A stretch of DNA of 64,000 nt from positions 8,191,501-8,255,500 of the forward strand of contig CP114489.1 in NCBI GenBank assembly GCA_027186245.1. Reading direction: 5' to 3'. The notes below the pieces were generated by a model that saw only the letters and a program-made list of their open reading frames with translations, searched no databases and was not told the origin of the DNA. A program made the position numbers and the translations under genes. This stretch comes from Coriaria nepalensis. Lineage: Eukaryota; Streptophyta; Magnoliopsida; Cucurbitales; Coriariaceae. Position 1 is the stretch's first letter. Every line of letters begins with the position of its first letter. Of this stretch, positions 27,514 through 39,479 are shown in pieces.

Positions 27514-29562
27514 ATGTTAGCAATTCCAAAAATGAAGGCCCTCATGGGATCCCCTTCCTTCTCCACCCTATCACCCCGCCTCTTCAAAACTAACTCTCAT
27601 CTCTTACTTCCCTGTACCTCCGAATCTACTCTCTGCAATCATCAATGCAACCAAGGCCTAAATATTCCCGCCCTAAATTCGCTATCCAAAACTTCAATCT
27701 GTTCAATCCAGAATCGAACCATGCAAATCGGAGCATCTCGGATCCCACCTTCAGGTGAGATTCATGTGATAGTTGGACCGATGTTTGCTGGAAAAACCAC
27801 GACCCTTCTTCGACGGATCGAGTCTGAGAGCAATAATGGCAGGTGTGTACTTTGCCCCTCTACTGCCTTCGTTTCTCTACCCACATACTTGTGCCTGGAT
27901 TGTTGATTTTCTTTTATCAATTCTTGCTGGTAATGAATGAAATGTTATTTTCCATATTTTTCATCATGTCACACATTTGAATGGAGTGAGTATATGCCTT
28001 TGTGTAAATTTGAAGCCTTGTTTGTCATCTTTGTTAGTGCTTGTTCCGAAAGGGGAAGTTTTCCTAAACTTTTGGGCCTGAAAAAGCTTAGAAAGCTGTT
28101 CACTCGAATTAGCCTTTTCAATTACGTAAATTGCTACAACTTCCTATTGATGGTCCACTTCAATGGATATATTTGATTCAGCAGGTGCACAGAAGGGCTG
28201 TTGCGATTCATTTGACGTATACTATGTATTACTCAATAAGCTAGGAGCAGGTAGGGAGTTTAAGGAAATTGATAGTTTACCGATGCAGATTAAAGAAGAG
28301 GGGCTTGTTTTTAAGGAATCCATTTTCCGAATGCTAGATGTCTAGAACAGAACGTAGTGTTTTCTAGTGCAGTTTTGTATATTTGGCTTGCTCTTTTATG
28401 AGCCATTGTTGGAAGAGTTATATATATTTGGCTGCACTATTGATTATATCTTTAAATTTGAAGAATGTGAAGCATCTAATTAATAGCACATGTGATCATT
28501 ATGAGGACAACTGATTTTTCATTCCACATAAAATTAACTGAATATTCTTAACTCGTTTACTGCCTTCGCAAGTCTCTTTAAATATTTATTGTTTGATTAC
28601 AATGTACTGTGCAGAAGCATTGCAATCATAAAGTCAAACAAGGACACAAGATATGCATTGGATTCAATTGTGACCCACGATGGTTTGAAGTTGCCGTGCT
28701 GGCCATTAACTACTTTGTCATCTTTCAAACACAAAATCGGTCCTGATGGATACAAACAGGTATCTTTATGTTTTTCTCTCTGTAATGTCTGTTCAAAACC
28801 TCAGTTTGAGTCTAAAACTGTGTTTGGATCAACAGAATCAAGTTTAATTTAATTCTGATACAAATTACATCATAGTCTGAATAGATACATTTTTTCAAAA
28901 CTTAAAATTTACTTAAAGCCAATGTTAAATTCAGAACTCAACTTTCGAATCAATTAGCATTCCATGTTTGCTTTCAAACTTGCTCTTTAGTTATTTACTA
29001 GAGATGTGGTAGCAGCTAGATGTAATAGGCATTGATGAAGCCCAATTCTTTGAAGACCTTTATGACTTCTGTCGTGAAGCTGCTGATAATGACGGAAAAA
29101 CGGTTATTGTTGCTGGGCTTGATGGTGACTACTTAAGGTAGAGTTTATTTTGCCACCCTTGTTAAAGGTTACTAATTATGCTCGTTGCATTCTTTTTTGA
29201 GGAAGTCTTAGTGGATTCTAGTCCATGTGCAAAATCCAATCCTATCATGGTCTATTCCGATATAAATTTCGAAATTAAAGTTGGAAATTTTATCATTCTT
29301 AAACAGGAGGAGCTTCGGTTCTGTATTGGATATAATTCCTCTTGCCGATACCGTAACTAAATTAACAGCTAGATGCGAGTTCTGTGGGAAACAAGCTTTC
29401 TTTACATTAAGAAAGACGGATGAGAAACAGACGGAATTGATCGGGGGTGCTGACAAGTACATGCCTGTGTGTCGAAATCACTATGTCAGTGGGCAAGTAG
29501 TCATAGAGGCGGCAAGAATCGTGGTGCAGTCAACGAAAGTCCAATGTGAATCCGTCTCTTAG
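27514..29562 (+). CDS. TK1: Thymidine kinase (type II, TK1-like) with N-terminal extension
   Basis: Four exons: 27514-27842, 28615-28759, 29016-29137 and 29307-29562, in phase, giving 283 aa. The P-loop GPMFAGKTT is at residues 88-96, [14 protein letters not shown] follows, the catalytic glutamate is in IGIDEAQFF, and [12 protein letters not shown] and [10 protein letters not shown] follow. The zinc site is CEFC plus C..H (PVCRNHY), and the thymidine-binding lasso is near [11 protein letters not shown]. It phosphorylates thymidine to TMP in the nucleotide salvage pathway. Residues 1-69 are Ser/Leu/Asn-rich, few acidic, and unlike the catalytic part: a probable organelle transit peptide as in the organellar Arabidopsis isoform. 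A second in-frame ATG (27721, residue 70) directly before the conserved domain could give a cytosolic form. Length and motifs are complete; activity is likely. Confidence 0.96.
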
Positions 29563-30599
29563 GCCAAACTCAGTCTCCGTAAAAATGTTGTAATAGAAAC
29601 ATATCCCTGTTGAAAATTTGATAATTTGAATTGCTATGGGTAAGACATCTTTAGGATATGAATTGTGATGGAAACGGACTTTATATTCTAATAGTCAGAA
29701 ATTGTGTTGTATGATTACGGGGAAAGTCAAAAAAGGGTAAGAACTAGGAATTTTTGTAAGGATTCATTGTATTGGGTTTTGTTTTATGTGTTAAATATCC
29801 TCTGTATTGTCTTAATTGTGCCAAGTAGTATTTTGCCATTAGCTTCTAAACCCGTGCAAGATGTACAGAATATCGCCTAATTTTCTTGTGTTACGGTATA
29901 TGATAATTAGAAGTAGAACCCAAAAAACAATAATTGATTAATTATATAATATTTCTTAGTAAATTAAATTAATTATAAAATAAGTATGATATTTCTTAAT
30001 AGATTCAATTAATTAGTATTAAAAAGAATTAGTTACAGAAAATTTTCCATAAATATTACGTTTTTTTTTTATTAGAAAAAATAATTTATTTGTAGGTATT
30101 GAAAACTCTCCAAATGAAAAAAGTCCATGACAACAAAAAGATCAGTTTGTAATAACCCAAGTGGGCTTCTAAAAATAACTATTATTGCAAATTCTGTAAA
30201 CACATGGCAAACGAGGAATTAACATTATAAAATATAATTGTTTTATCTCAAAAAATGTGTAAAGTGCGGGTGTTCTAAAAAAAGAGATATTTTGAAGATT
30301 AAAAAAAAAATTTTAATTACAATAAAATAAAGTGTAGATAAATTAAAGGTAAAAATAAAATATAGTATGATAAAGTGTATATAAATTAAAAATATAATAA
30401 ATAAAAAGTGCATTAATTTAAATAACAAGATAAAATAAAATAAAATCATTTCATTATATTAAAGACATATACCATAATGGAAATTGATCTAATTTGAATT
30501 ACAAGGTGAAAGAAGTAGAATGTATTGCTTAACAGGTTACATTAATCTTGGACACTAAGTATATTGAACTACGAATTTAAAAAAAGATTGTAAATTTTG
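29563..30599. other. Intergenic, AT-rich
   Basis: The thymidine kinase 3' UTR likely covers the first 200-300 bases. The remainder (about 29900-30470) is strongly AT-rich with A and T runs and no coding signal. Confidence 0.4.
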
Positions 30600-31286
30600 T
30601 GTGGTGAGTTGAGGGTTTGAGCATCAAGAATGCTCGATGAGATAATCCATGAAAAGATTACTTTTAAAGCTTTTGGCCGAGAGAGATGAACTCGTGCTTG
30701 ATTGATCGATGGTGGTTATGTTGTGCTTTTCCCTTCGATGGAGGCTTCTATTTATAAGCATCGGAGACTTAGGCAGCAAGGCTTTTTACTTGGTCGGCAA
30801 GCCTTTTAATTACTGAAAAATCGCTATTGAAATTTAGATTTTCCTCTTTGAGCCCCTAAAAAATGTCCACTTTGGTGGAATTCCCCTAGAACAAGTTAAA
30901 AAGACTATTCCCTTTGCAAACTGATCCCTGACTTTGTCTAAAAATCCCTTGAATTATTCAATTTCCATCTTTTCTTTACGGATATGTCCTTCAAATTTGA
31001 TAAAATGCCCTTTGATTTAGTAAAAATCCCCCTTCTGTTTGGCTAGAAGGCCCTTAAACCTAACAAAATATCTCAATATTTTGCTAATCAACCCCCGAAG
31101 ATATCAAAAAGAATTAAAAACAAAGGGGAAACATGGATGACTGGTCCAAAAGGAAGAGATGGCCGAAATCAAGGCCTACTTCAATGTCTTTCATCTTTTT
31201 CTTGGTTGATTTCATTAATATCATGTTTAAGTTGCTTTTCATCTTACATTAAATGATAAAATGCTAATTTTGGCATAAAAAATACC
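30600..31286 (-). repeat. Probable Gypsy LTR (copy A)
   Basis: The plus strand ends AAAATGCTAATTTTGGCATAA near 31286, matching copy B, which ends AAAATGCTAATTTTGGTATCAACA at 54781. Both copies also share a leader stretch (TTTATAAGCATCGGAGACTTAGGCAGC-like here, CGCCTCCAATTTAAAG...GGAGACTTGGCAGC at about 54225-54258). Placed beside a minus-strand pol relic, this is best read as the 3' LTR of that element. The left boundary is not defined. Confidence 0.5.
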
Positions 31287-31499
31287 TCCATTATTCCTCT
31301 TATTGAATAATCGAAAAATCGGAGACGACATGATACCTCTATTTATTTGGCCTTTCTTTTCTTTAGTCACTCATCCCTAACAGAAGATGTCTACATCAGT
31401 GTCAAGTGTTGAGAGTGACCTTTTTTAGCTCTCTTTTCTTCAAGAAGTCTAGACAAAAAATAATCATACTCCCCAATTACCTGCTTCTCCTCATTACCC

Positions 31500-32290
31500 T
31501 TCATTTAGCCCTCCTTCCTCTTTAGGCATAAATGAAGCCACTAGCAGGTTCAAAGGCTTGGACTTTGATCATACCTTGGAATGTTTGATCATCCAACAGC
31601 TTCATCATCAAGGACTGCTCACATGGGAACCAATCCCTTTCCTTTTGATACACCATCCATTTCGGGTCAAGTTATCAACTTTCTTACTTCAATGCATAGT
31701 TTTCGCATGCATTGACCCTATAATTGACTAGATTTTGATAGAGATCGAAAATATAGTCTATTTTGACCATATTTCTGACAAGGTAACAATTAAACTAAAG
31801 AAGGCTACCGAAGATATCAAGCGGCTTGCTACTCTACATAGGGGGCACTTCAAAGCCAAAATGGATGCTTTAAATTTCTTAGGCAACTATGACCTGGAAT
31901 TGTGAATAATGAACCAAATAAAGTCTTTGATAAAGGATGTTCGCAGGAACTTCAAGCAAATAAACAATTAGTATAAGTTGATATTGGTCTAGATAGCAGA
32001 ATTGGAAGCTCGAAATGTAACTCTCTGGAATTTCCAAATCAAGGTTCACTTATCGCTTGCTGAGGGAAAGGGAATTTATCGTGAATATTAACCCATGATT
32101 TGGCAGTACTAAGATACAATATCGACCTCTATGGAGATTCTCATAGGCTTTGATCCTGCCTGGAATAACCTTTAAAATGTTTTAGACACTATATCTATGA
32201 ATGGCCCATAGGCTTATTTTTGTTTTAACATCATTTTTATCGGCCCATTTGAGTATAATCAGTCAAATAATATCTTCCAAGTTGTACTAT
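31500..32290 (+). mobile_element. Plus-strand extra-ORF fragment of a Gypsy element (coiled-coil part)
   Basis: The plus-strand reading TIKLKKATEDIKRLATLH, FKAKMDALNFLGNYDLEL, IKSLIKDVRRNFKQIN and AELEARNVTL resembles the fragment at 54900-55300 in order and spacing. Helical, charged heptad-like sequence suggests a coiled coil. It lies between an LTR-like repeat and the end of a minus-strand pol, so it is antisense to pol, as described for additional ORFs in some Tat-lineage Gypsy elements. Stops interrupt it; function unknown. Confidence 0.5.
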
Positions 32291-32529
32291 TAGCCAATTT
32301 TCTCTTCAATAAACTTGTATGACTTGTTGATTTCTTCAGATTGGTCGAGGGGCCGATCCTTTATGACTTTTGCTACTCTTGTTGCTGGGTCAACCTAGTG
32401 GTTATAACATCCTTTAGTAGATGTACTGACTTTTTATTAGGTCGGCTTTGTGGCTATCCTTTCGTGGATGCTTTGACTTTCATTATGGCTGGTATTTTAT
32501 TTATTTTGAGAATAGCCAAACTAAAAATT

Positions 32530-34060
32530 ATATAACCAAACCTCTCCTTCATTATATAGTTTCACACATAGCTGGAGTGTAATCCTTCAGATAAAAGCCG
32601 TTAACTGGCTTATATTATATTATACCTTCTAGACTTTCTAGCCAGTAAACATTACTAGAAGATGCCCATCGTACTTGAAAATTTCCTTCCTAATTGGGAG
32701 CCTTTTTACCATAGGCATTCAACACACTTATTATCTGATCGGTAAAAGTACCTTCCAAACTAGGTCTCTAATAACGAATAACTTAACTTTCACCCTTTTG
32801 GTGTAGGCTTTAATGACTTTATTGTTTGAGCCGTGAAAGAGTTCAATGCATCGAATATTTGTCCTTCCAAATTCTCCATCTGAATATGCATTGATTTAGA
32901 GTATTCGGGTAGAGTTAGATCAATTTTGCAGGGCGATCCTTAGGGATTTCTATTGAATGTTTAGAGGCATTACAACATCATGACCATATACTAAAGAATA
33001 CGATATAGTAGATGTATGAGTTTTTTGTGTCATTCTGCAAGCTTATATGGTTGGTCCTAGAGTACGTGCCACAATCTTGGATTCTCCTTAATCATTTTCT
33101 TGATTAGAATAATGACCACCTTTTTAATTGCCTTGGCATGGCCATTAGCTGGAGCATAGTAAGGTGTTGAAGTGACCAACTTAAAGTTGTGTTCTTCTGC
33201 GAATTCGGCTACTAGGCCATCGGTGAAAATAGTGGCATTATCAGTAGTAATTGTCTCTGGGACCTTAAAATGATAAATAATCTTTTCATTTAAGAACTCG
33301 GTAGTAATTGTCCAGCTAGGTTAATCTCTTTAGTGGTACAACTTCAACCTACTTAGTAAAGTAATCAATTATGACAAGGATCTGTGTATGATGCTTACTT
33401 GATTTGGGAGATATTTCTGACTGATCGCATTAATAGCACAACCTCTAAATGGCCAAGGTTTTATGATTAGTTACATTTCCAAAGCTGGCTTCTTTTGGAT
33501 TGGTCTGCAATTTGAAAACTCCTACATTCTTAAAAGTACTTGATGTAGTTTTTTAGGATAGTTGCCCAATAAAAGTTGTGTCATCTAATGAGCCAGCGCA
33601 TTTGGTTCCCGATCTGATGTGATCATCATATTCAATTATGGACCTCCCTCATGATCTCCATGCCTTCAGTGAATCTGAGTCATCTAAGAAGTAAGTCGTT
33701 GTGCCCATGCTGAAATTGCTCTGATCCTATTAAATTATAGTTGAGAGCTAGTCTGTGGAGCTTAATTGGGTCGATCCCATTTGGATTTTGAAGATACTGG
33801 ATGAGAGATGAATGCCAAACGCTTGTCTTTAAATTTTCCATGTTGAAGACCGAGGATTCGACCCACCTCGAAGTAAGAATTGGGTAATTCTGCTTATAAA
33901 TGATCATTGTTCTAGAAAACCCCTCTAGTATACTTAGGCTGGAATTGTGCCATAACATTAACCTTGGTATTGAAATATTGGGAGACATGGTTTAGTACCC
34001 ATTCCTTCAATTCTTCCATGAGTTGAATGGTTATGGCAAATTATCTGGTTAATCTAAGTT
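32530..34060 (-). mobile_element. Gypsy pol relic: RNase H end and integrase
   Basis: On the minus strand from 33988: YLQNPNGIDPIKLHRLALNY, QFQHGHNDLLLR, then MEIMREVHN and MRWLIR (the zinc-binding HHCC region), an integrase core start near VIIDYFTK (about 33370), and further remnants to NGFYLKDYTPAM at about 32560, which matches the usual end of the integrase of this lineage. Numerous stops and frameshifts. Upstream RT and gag were not found; hAT sequence follows to the right. Confidence 0.85.
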
Positions 34061-34079
34061 GATACACTTATAATATATA

Positions 34080-35187
34080 GATAAATGATGACCACATAAC
34101 TTTATAGACATCATACCAAACTATGTGAGATTTGACATGATAAGTGGTACCATAAAACAAAATAAGAGGATCACACAATGAAGATAATAATCAAAGTTTC
34201 AAATATTTGTAAGCAATATTAATATATTCCCAATATAATTCAAATTTGGTAATGAGTCAACTAAATATTTGACAATGAGGTTTATTATGTGATAAATATA
34301 TCGTTGATGTAGAAATATTTCATCATTGTGCCCATTAAGCTAATCATCAAACAAAAATATTACCTTCGTATTTGCAAAAGCATTATCCAATATGATTGAT
34401 ATTATATGTTATTTTATATTAAACTCATTCAAAACTTGCATAATAATATCACAAATATTTTCAGTATTATATTTAGTCTCAATAACTATAAAACCTATTT
34501 TTTTTTATAGACTATTCAACATCTAAATAATGACTAACTATAAATAAATAATCTTGCTTAGACCTAACACTCAAAATATCAGATGTTAATGCAATATTAA
34601 CATGAGGTGAACCTAATTATTTTTTTAAAACAACATTATTTTTTTAAACATGTTTCTATATTAAACATATGAGTCTTGAATAAAGTTTGCATAATATTCA
34701 GAGTCAGCAAAACTAATAGGCAAATCAAAATAATCAATCAACTTAGCAAGATTATCTCTAGCTCTCTTTTCGTAATATGACTACGTAGAGATTGAAAATT
34801 TAATTGAGTTTGAGACGTACTTATACCGATTGTGGGATCAAATATGCATTTATCTTTATGACGTTTTAAGTGGATAGTTACACCAGTTCCAATAGCAGTT
34901 AGAGTCTTTTTGTATATCTTACATACATCATATTTTTTAATTTTCTTGTGTTTATCTGATTTGTACAACTTGTCAAAATAAAGTCAAACTTTTGACGTTG
35001 TTTTCTTGCATTGGGTAGAAGCAACTGTACTTAGTGTAGTTGTTACTTTTTCGTCCAGATCAAGCTCATCCTGGTGGACCTTGTTTATATTCGAAAAATT
35101 ATTTTCGTCTAATTTCATATATCCTGTACTATAAAAGAGCAATTCTGGCTGACCTACGAAATCATATGTGTTATCCAAGTTATCCAT
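34080..35187 (-). mobile_element. hAT transposase relic with BED zinc finger
   Basis: At 34968-34738 the minus strand encodes CKIYKKTLTAIGTGVTIHLK and RHKDKC, a BED-type finger (second Cys of the first pair lost). Further on (34610-34300) TSDILSVRSKQDYLFIVSHY, NICDIIMQVLNEF and VDELNGHNDEIFLHQ fragments match the RNase H-fold part of hAT transposases. An upstream segment starting MDNLDNTYDFVGQPELL (35187) is the likely N terminus. Frames are broken and no dimerisation domain is seen. Confidence 0.85.
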
Positions 35188-35907
35188 TTTTTATGCTGTT
35201 AAAATTAGTTAGAACTTGGAAGATAAAATTTACAAAAGATAATAATAAAGATTAAAACATATTACAATAAAATTGAACAAACCTGAAATTAGATTTTGGA
35301 ACTTGAGAGTTAAGACTAAAATTATGCATTATAAAATTGATAATTGAAGCTTTAAATTAGTAAAAAAAATAAATAGAAAATAATTAAAAGTTGAGAGATG
35401 ATTTTTTGAATTATGAATTATGATTTATAAAGATAATTTAAATAAATATTAATAGAAAAAATAATAGAGATATAAAATTTTAAAAAAATAAATAATTAAA
35501 AATAAGAGCGGGACTGTTTCAAACAGCTCCCTGCTGAAATATTTTTCAAATACAAAAGTTCAGTACTTTAGCTTGCATGGCTAAAACTTAAAGTGTACCA
35601 TCCTGCTACTTGCAGGTATAAAATGTAAATCCGACTTGTACCCGCGTACAGATCGGGTTGAGCCCGTACCCATATATAGCAAGTTTAAGTTGGGCTTTAT
35701 CCGGCCGACCCGAATTCGTCCGAGCCTTTATCGTCACCTCTACCGAGCAAACCATTAGAAAAATGAAATTTGATGGAAAAAAGGGGTCAAAAACGTAATT
35801 TCGAACGTCCATTTTACCCTCGTTTACTCCCATTTACTAGGCCCATTTTCACCGATCTGCAAGCCACGCCGCTGCCCACCTTTTACCATCATCGCCGGTT
35901 CAATCCA
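35188..35907. other. Intergenic between hAT relic and trihelix gene
   Basis: The region 35640-35720 (CCCGCGTACAGATCGGGTTGAGCCCG) is GC-richer and inverted-repeat-like, as found near hAT element ends. The last 150 bases probably form the trihelix 5' UTR. An open frame continues upstream of the chosen ATG but looks non-coding. Confidence 0.4.
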
Positions 35908-37657
35908 ATGGACCCCTTCACCGCGGACCGACAAATACCCAACTCCGACGATATCCCTCTTCATCTATCGCCATTCCCTGACCCCATTGAACTTCCCTAC
36001 TCAAATCCAATGGCCGTGATTCACTCTCCTCCAGATATCATCGCTAGCGGCCTTAATCCTCTGCCGCCGTCTCAGAAGCTCCGTCCCATACGGTACAGCA
36101 GCAGGTATCCGCCTGATTATCGCGCGGAGGACGGATATTTCACCGGAACCCTGGCGAAGTCACAGACGTCATCGCAAGAGCTAGGGTTTGAAGCTCATCA
36201 GCTCTGTCCGTTTACCGGAAGCGCCAGTGAATACTTTGATCATTCGGGGAGAGTTCGATCCGATGGTCTTACGGAAGGTAATGAGTTTGAGAACGTCGCC
36301 GGAAATAGCTGGCTTCCGGCGAACGATCTTGAGAAATTTGGGTCGGGTATGGAAGAATGGAATCCTAGTTGTGAGGAGCGTCAGTCAAAGGATGACTCTA
36401 GGTGAGTTTTGAACTTTTGGTATATATATATTTAAAATTCTTTAATTTTAATTGTTGTGCGTTTTTCGTTTTCAGCTTTTACTTAATTAGTCTTTTGAAT
36501 CAAAGCAAATTTAGTTTATTTAGGTAAAGAGATAACTTTAGTGAAAAAGAAGCTATCACTCAACGTGATTCTAACAAGCAAAAAAGACTCCTTTTTGTGA
36601 GTTTGTTTCTTTCCTTAGCTTTATTCATCCTCACTTGAAGACTCCTTTATCTGGATTTGTTTCTTTCCTTAATCTCATTACGTAGTTCACATTAATTGTG
36701 AAATGAATTTTCAAAACCTGAATTCGAATAGAAAATCCTACTTATGTCATTGTTTTAAGAAGTGTTGTGTTGAAAAGTTGGGCCACTTTGTTCTTGCCAG
36801 TGTAATGCTGTTGAAGTGATATTTGCTATTAGAGTAAGAAAAGAAGAAATAAAAGAGAACTACTGATTCTTCAAGTGAGCTGATCGTGCTCTGTTTTCAG
36901 CTCTTCTACAGATGATGGTGATGATTGCGCTACAAACATGGATGAACCTACAGACCGTAAGAGAAAGAGAGAGGCAAGGAGAAAGCTCGAGCTTTACTTA
37001 GAAAACCTGGTAATGAAAGTGATGGAGAAGCAAGAGAAGATGAACAAGCAGCTAATAGAAACCATAGAAAGGAGGGAGAGAGAGAGAATAGCACAAGAAG
37101 AAGCATGGAAGGAGAAGGAGATCGAAAGGATGAAAAAGGAGGAAGAGGTAAGAGCCCAAGAGATGTCTCGTAGCCTAGCGCTCATTTCGTTCATCCAAAA
37201 TTTCTTCGGTCATGAAATCGAAATCCCCGATCCAGTATATACCCAGTTTATGGAAGACAAAATAGGTGAAAGTGGAATTCAGAAAGTGATTAAGGTTGAC
37301 ATCAATAGTAAAAGATGGCCCAAAACTGAAGTTCAAGCCCTTATAACACTTAGAACTGCATTGGAACATAAGTTTCAAATTACGGGCTCTAAAGGGTCAA
37401 TTTGGGAGGAGATATCAGTCGAGATGGATAAGATGGGTTATTATAACCGTTCAGCCAAAAAGTGCAGAGAGAAATGGGAAAATATAAACAAGTATTTTAG
37501 GCAGGTGAGTGGAAGTGGGAAGAAGCCGAGTCCGAATGGTAATAAGCATTGTCCATATTTTCATGAACTGGATACTCTCTATAGAAGCGGGACTGTATAT
37601 TCAGGAAATGCGTACATTAACAAGAATGAGTTTGAGCTGAAGAGTGAAAATTTGTGA
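35908..37657 (+). CDS. Trihelix (GT-2-like) transcription factor with a single C-terminal trihelix
   Basis: Two exons, 35908-36401 and 36901-37657, in phase, giving 416 aa. The first exon is Pro/Ser-rich and of low conservation. The second begins with an acidic patch, a basic cluster (DRKRKREARRKLE) and a long charged coiled coil (EKQEKMNKQLIETIERRERE...), then the DNA-binding trihelix at about residues 295-365: RWPKTEVQALITLR, GSIWEEISVEMDKMGY, RSAKKCREKWENINKYF, then CPYFHELDTLY. GT-2 proteins usually have a trihelix on each side of the coiled coil; here only the C-terminal one is present, as in a minority subgroup of plant family members. Likely a nuclear GT-element-binding regulator. Start: ATG at 35908 (MDPFTADRQ) was preferred; an in-frame ATG at 35773 would add 45 residues of poor coding quality. 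Confidence 0.93.
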
Positions 37658-38330
37658 GCATTGTTTTATAGATTTTTCAACTTCTATCCTGACATCAGTG
37701 GTAATGGTTTCTTCGTTACTTCTTTTTAACCATTCCACTCTATATTTGTGTTATTGTAACGGAAGCTTTGTTGTGTTGGGATGTTAGAGGTGACCAAAAA
37801 TTGGTATTTTCTTATTGGTTTTGTTACTTGATATTCGGTTTTCAGTCTGATGGAACCGGAGCTATGAAGCTGAGATTATAGTTCTTTGCTTGCCTTGTTT
37901 CTTTGTTGGTATTGTGACCTGTGTAACTACAAAATCATGAAGCTCATGCGAGTTATTTTTAATGTCTCTCTGAGAGATTTGGAATGAAGTGTGGACCTTC
38001 AACAGAGAGATCACTAGACTTTCCTTGACTGGCTTAGGGACGAAGACCAATCTGTATGAGGTCAGGGCGGCTTATGTGTAAGTAGTGCAAATACATATAT
38101 AAGTATAATTCATCATCTATTTTATTTTGATAACTAAGATTAAAAGAAATAAATATACATATTTTGTTTAATTTTTTAAAGACAGATTTGCCCTTAAATT
38201 TTTTCTCCAAATTTTTTTTTCCCCTCTTCTTTTGCTTCTCCCACTAACGTATTATCTGTGCCCATCTACACCTTTTACATACTTTTCTCTCTTTTCTTTC
38301 CCCAAATTAAATTTCTATTTTCTATTAAAA
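37658..38330. other. Intergenic downstream of trihelix gene
   Basis: Trihelix 3' UTR, then AT-rich sequence with a CT-rich tract (38219-38300). No coding signal. Confidence 0.4.
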
Positions 38331-38920
38331 ATGCCACAAGATCAATTTAATAAGGCAAACCAACTTACTAATGTATTTTGGTCCATGGCTCAAATGATTG
38401 TTAACTATTGGTCTTTTTGGAGCAAAATGAGACTAATATGGAGCATAGGGCACTCGGAGTTTTTGTCGGTTTGTACCAACATAGGCAAATGGTGATCTTT
38501 GGAGGTACATTACTCTCTACATTAATAGTAGAAGTAAAGGAGAAAAAATAGGCTAAACATGTGTATGAGTGTTTAATTGAGCTTCATGGTGTACGAAGTA
38601 GAGATGCCAAATTTGTTGTCTTCGAGCCAAGTTTCATTACAATATCATATAGTCTTAGAAAGTTTGAGACATCCGGCATTTTATGTTGTCATGTCCTTAA
38701 TTTTTTTCAACAACAATGATGCGGTGGAAATACCAGAAAGATTTTTGTTTTTGAAAAGATGGACAACGTCAGTTAGAGAAGGGATTATTCGAACTCAACA
38801 AACGATTGATGTGAGAAAAGAAGCTATGAATGGGCCCATCCATAAACAACAATATCACTGAATAATCTGATTCAAGAAGCATCTTCAGCTTTTGTTTAGC
38901 ACATGCAAGATGAATGCATG
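38331..38920 (+). mobile_element. FAR1/FHY3-like MULE transposase relic
   Basis: Three frames together give GVFVGLYQHRQMVIFGGTLL (about 38456-38515; functional members read GVFVGVNHHRQ), then a SWIM-finger-like TISYSLRKFETSGILCCHVL (about 38640-38700), EIPERFLFLKRWTTSVREG (about 38730-38790) and LIQEASSAFV (about 38870-38900). This is the order seen in FAR1-related plant transposases and their domesticated relatives. The catalytic middle is shortened and frameshifts separate blocks, so it is a relic rather than an expressed gene. Confidence 0.8.
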
Positions 38921-38955
38921 ACGACTATTCTTGATTTTTAAGTCCAAATATACAT

Positions 38956-39192
38956 ATGCTGTCGAAGAAAACCTTTTCAGTAGACGTTGAGAAGCAACTA
39001 AAAAGATTTAACGTTGTAAAGATAAAGAAAAAGGAAGGGGGCGATCGATTTCATTCTATAAGTGAGAATGGAATTAAAATAATTGACATTCCTCTATTTG
39101 ATTCATTTCTATCAAAAACGAAGAATCATTTTGATTCTTTACACACTCAAAATAAGGAATCAGTCAATTTTTTTAAAATACGTATATTTTAA
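38956..39192 (+). other. Short unrecognised ORF (78 codons)
   Basis: An open frame beginning MLSKKTFSVDVEKQLKRF and rich in Lys, Ile and Phe. No family recognised. It lies directly behind the FAR1-like relic and may be its continuation or flank. No evidence that it is expressed. Confidence 0.2.
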
Positions 39193-39479
39193 ATAAAATA
39201 TAATGACTTATTTATTTACATAAAATTTTCTCATAATATTTAAATTATTTAGAGTATATTACAATTTTTCAAAATTTAATTAAAAAATCCCTAAAACACA
39301 TCTTATTCATTCTCATTATCAAGAGAGAATCAAACTAGTAAACCCCTAAATCTTCACATGAAAAGACAAAAAAGATGGAAAGAACAATTAAAAAGATTAG
39401 AGTTGTGTCGTATTAAGTAATTTCATTTATAAAATATTTTATTACTAACCTTGTACTTTTTGTTTGTAGGGTGAAAATT
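39193..39479. other. Intergenic, AT-rich
   Basis: No feature recognised. Confidence 0.3.

Noticed and set aside
27843..28614. Open frames between thymidine kinase exons 1 and 2
   Set aside because: They lie in an intron bounded by consensus GT and AG sites that restore the conserved protein; no known domain.
35770..35907. Extended N terminus of the trihelix ORF
   Set aside because: The extreme frame begins with TTG, and the sequence up to 35908 has the look of a 5' UTR; the MDPFTADRQ start is more typical.
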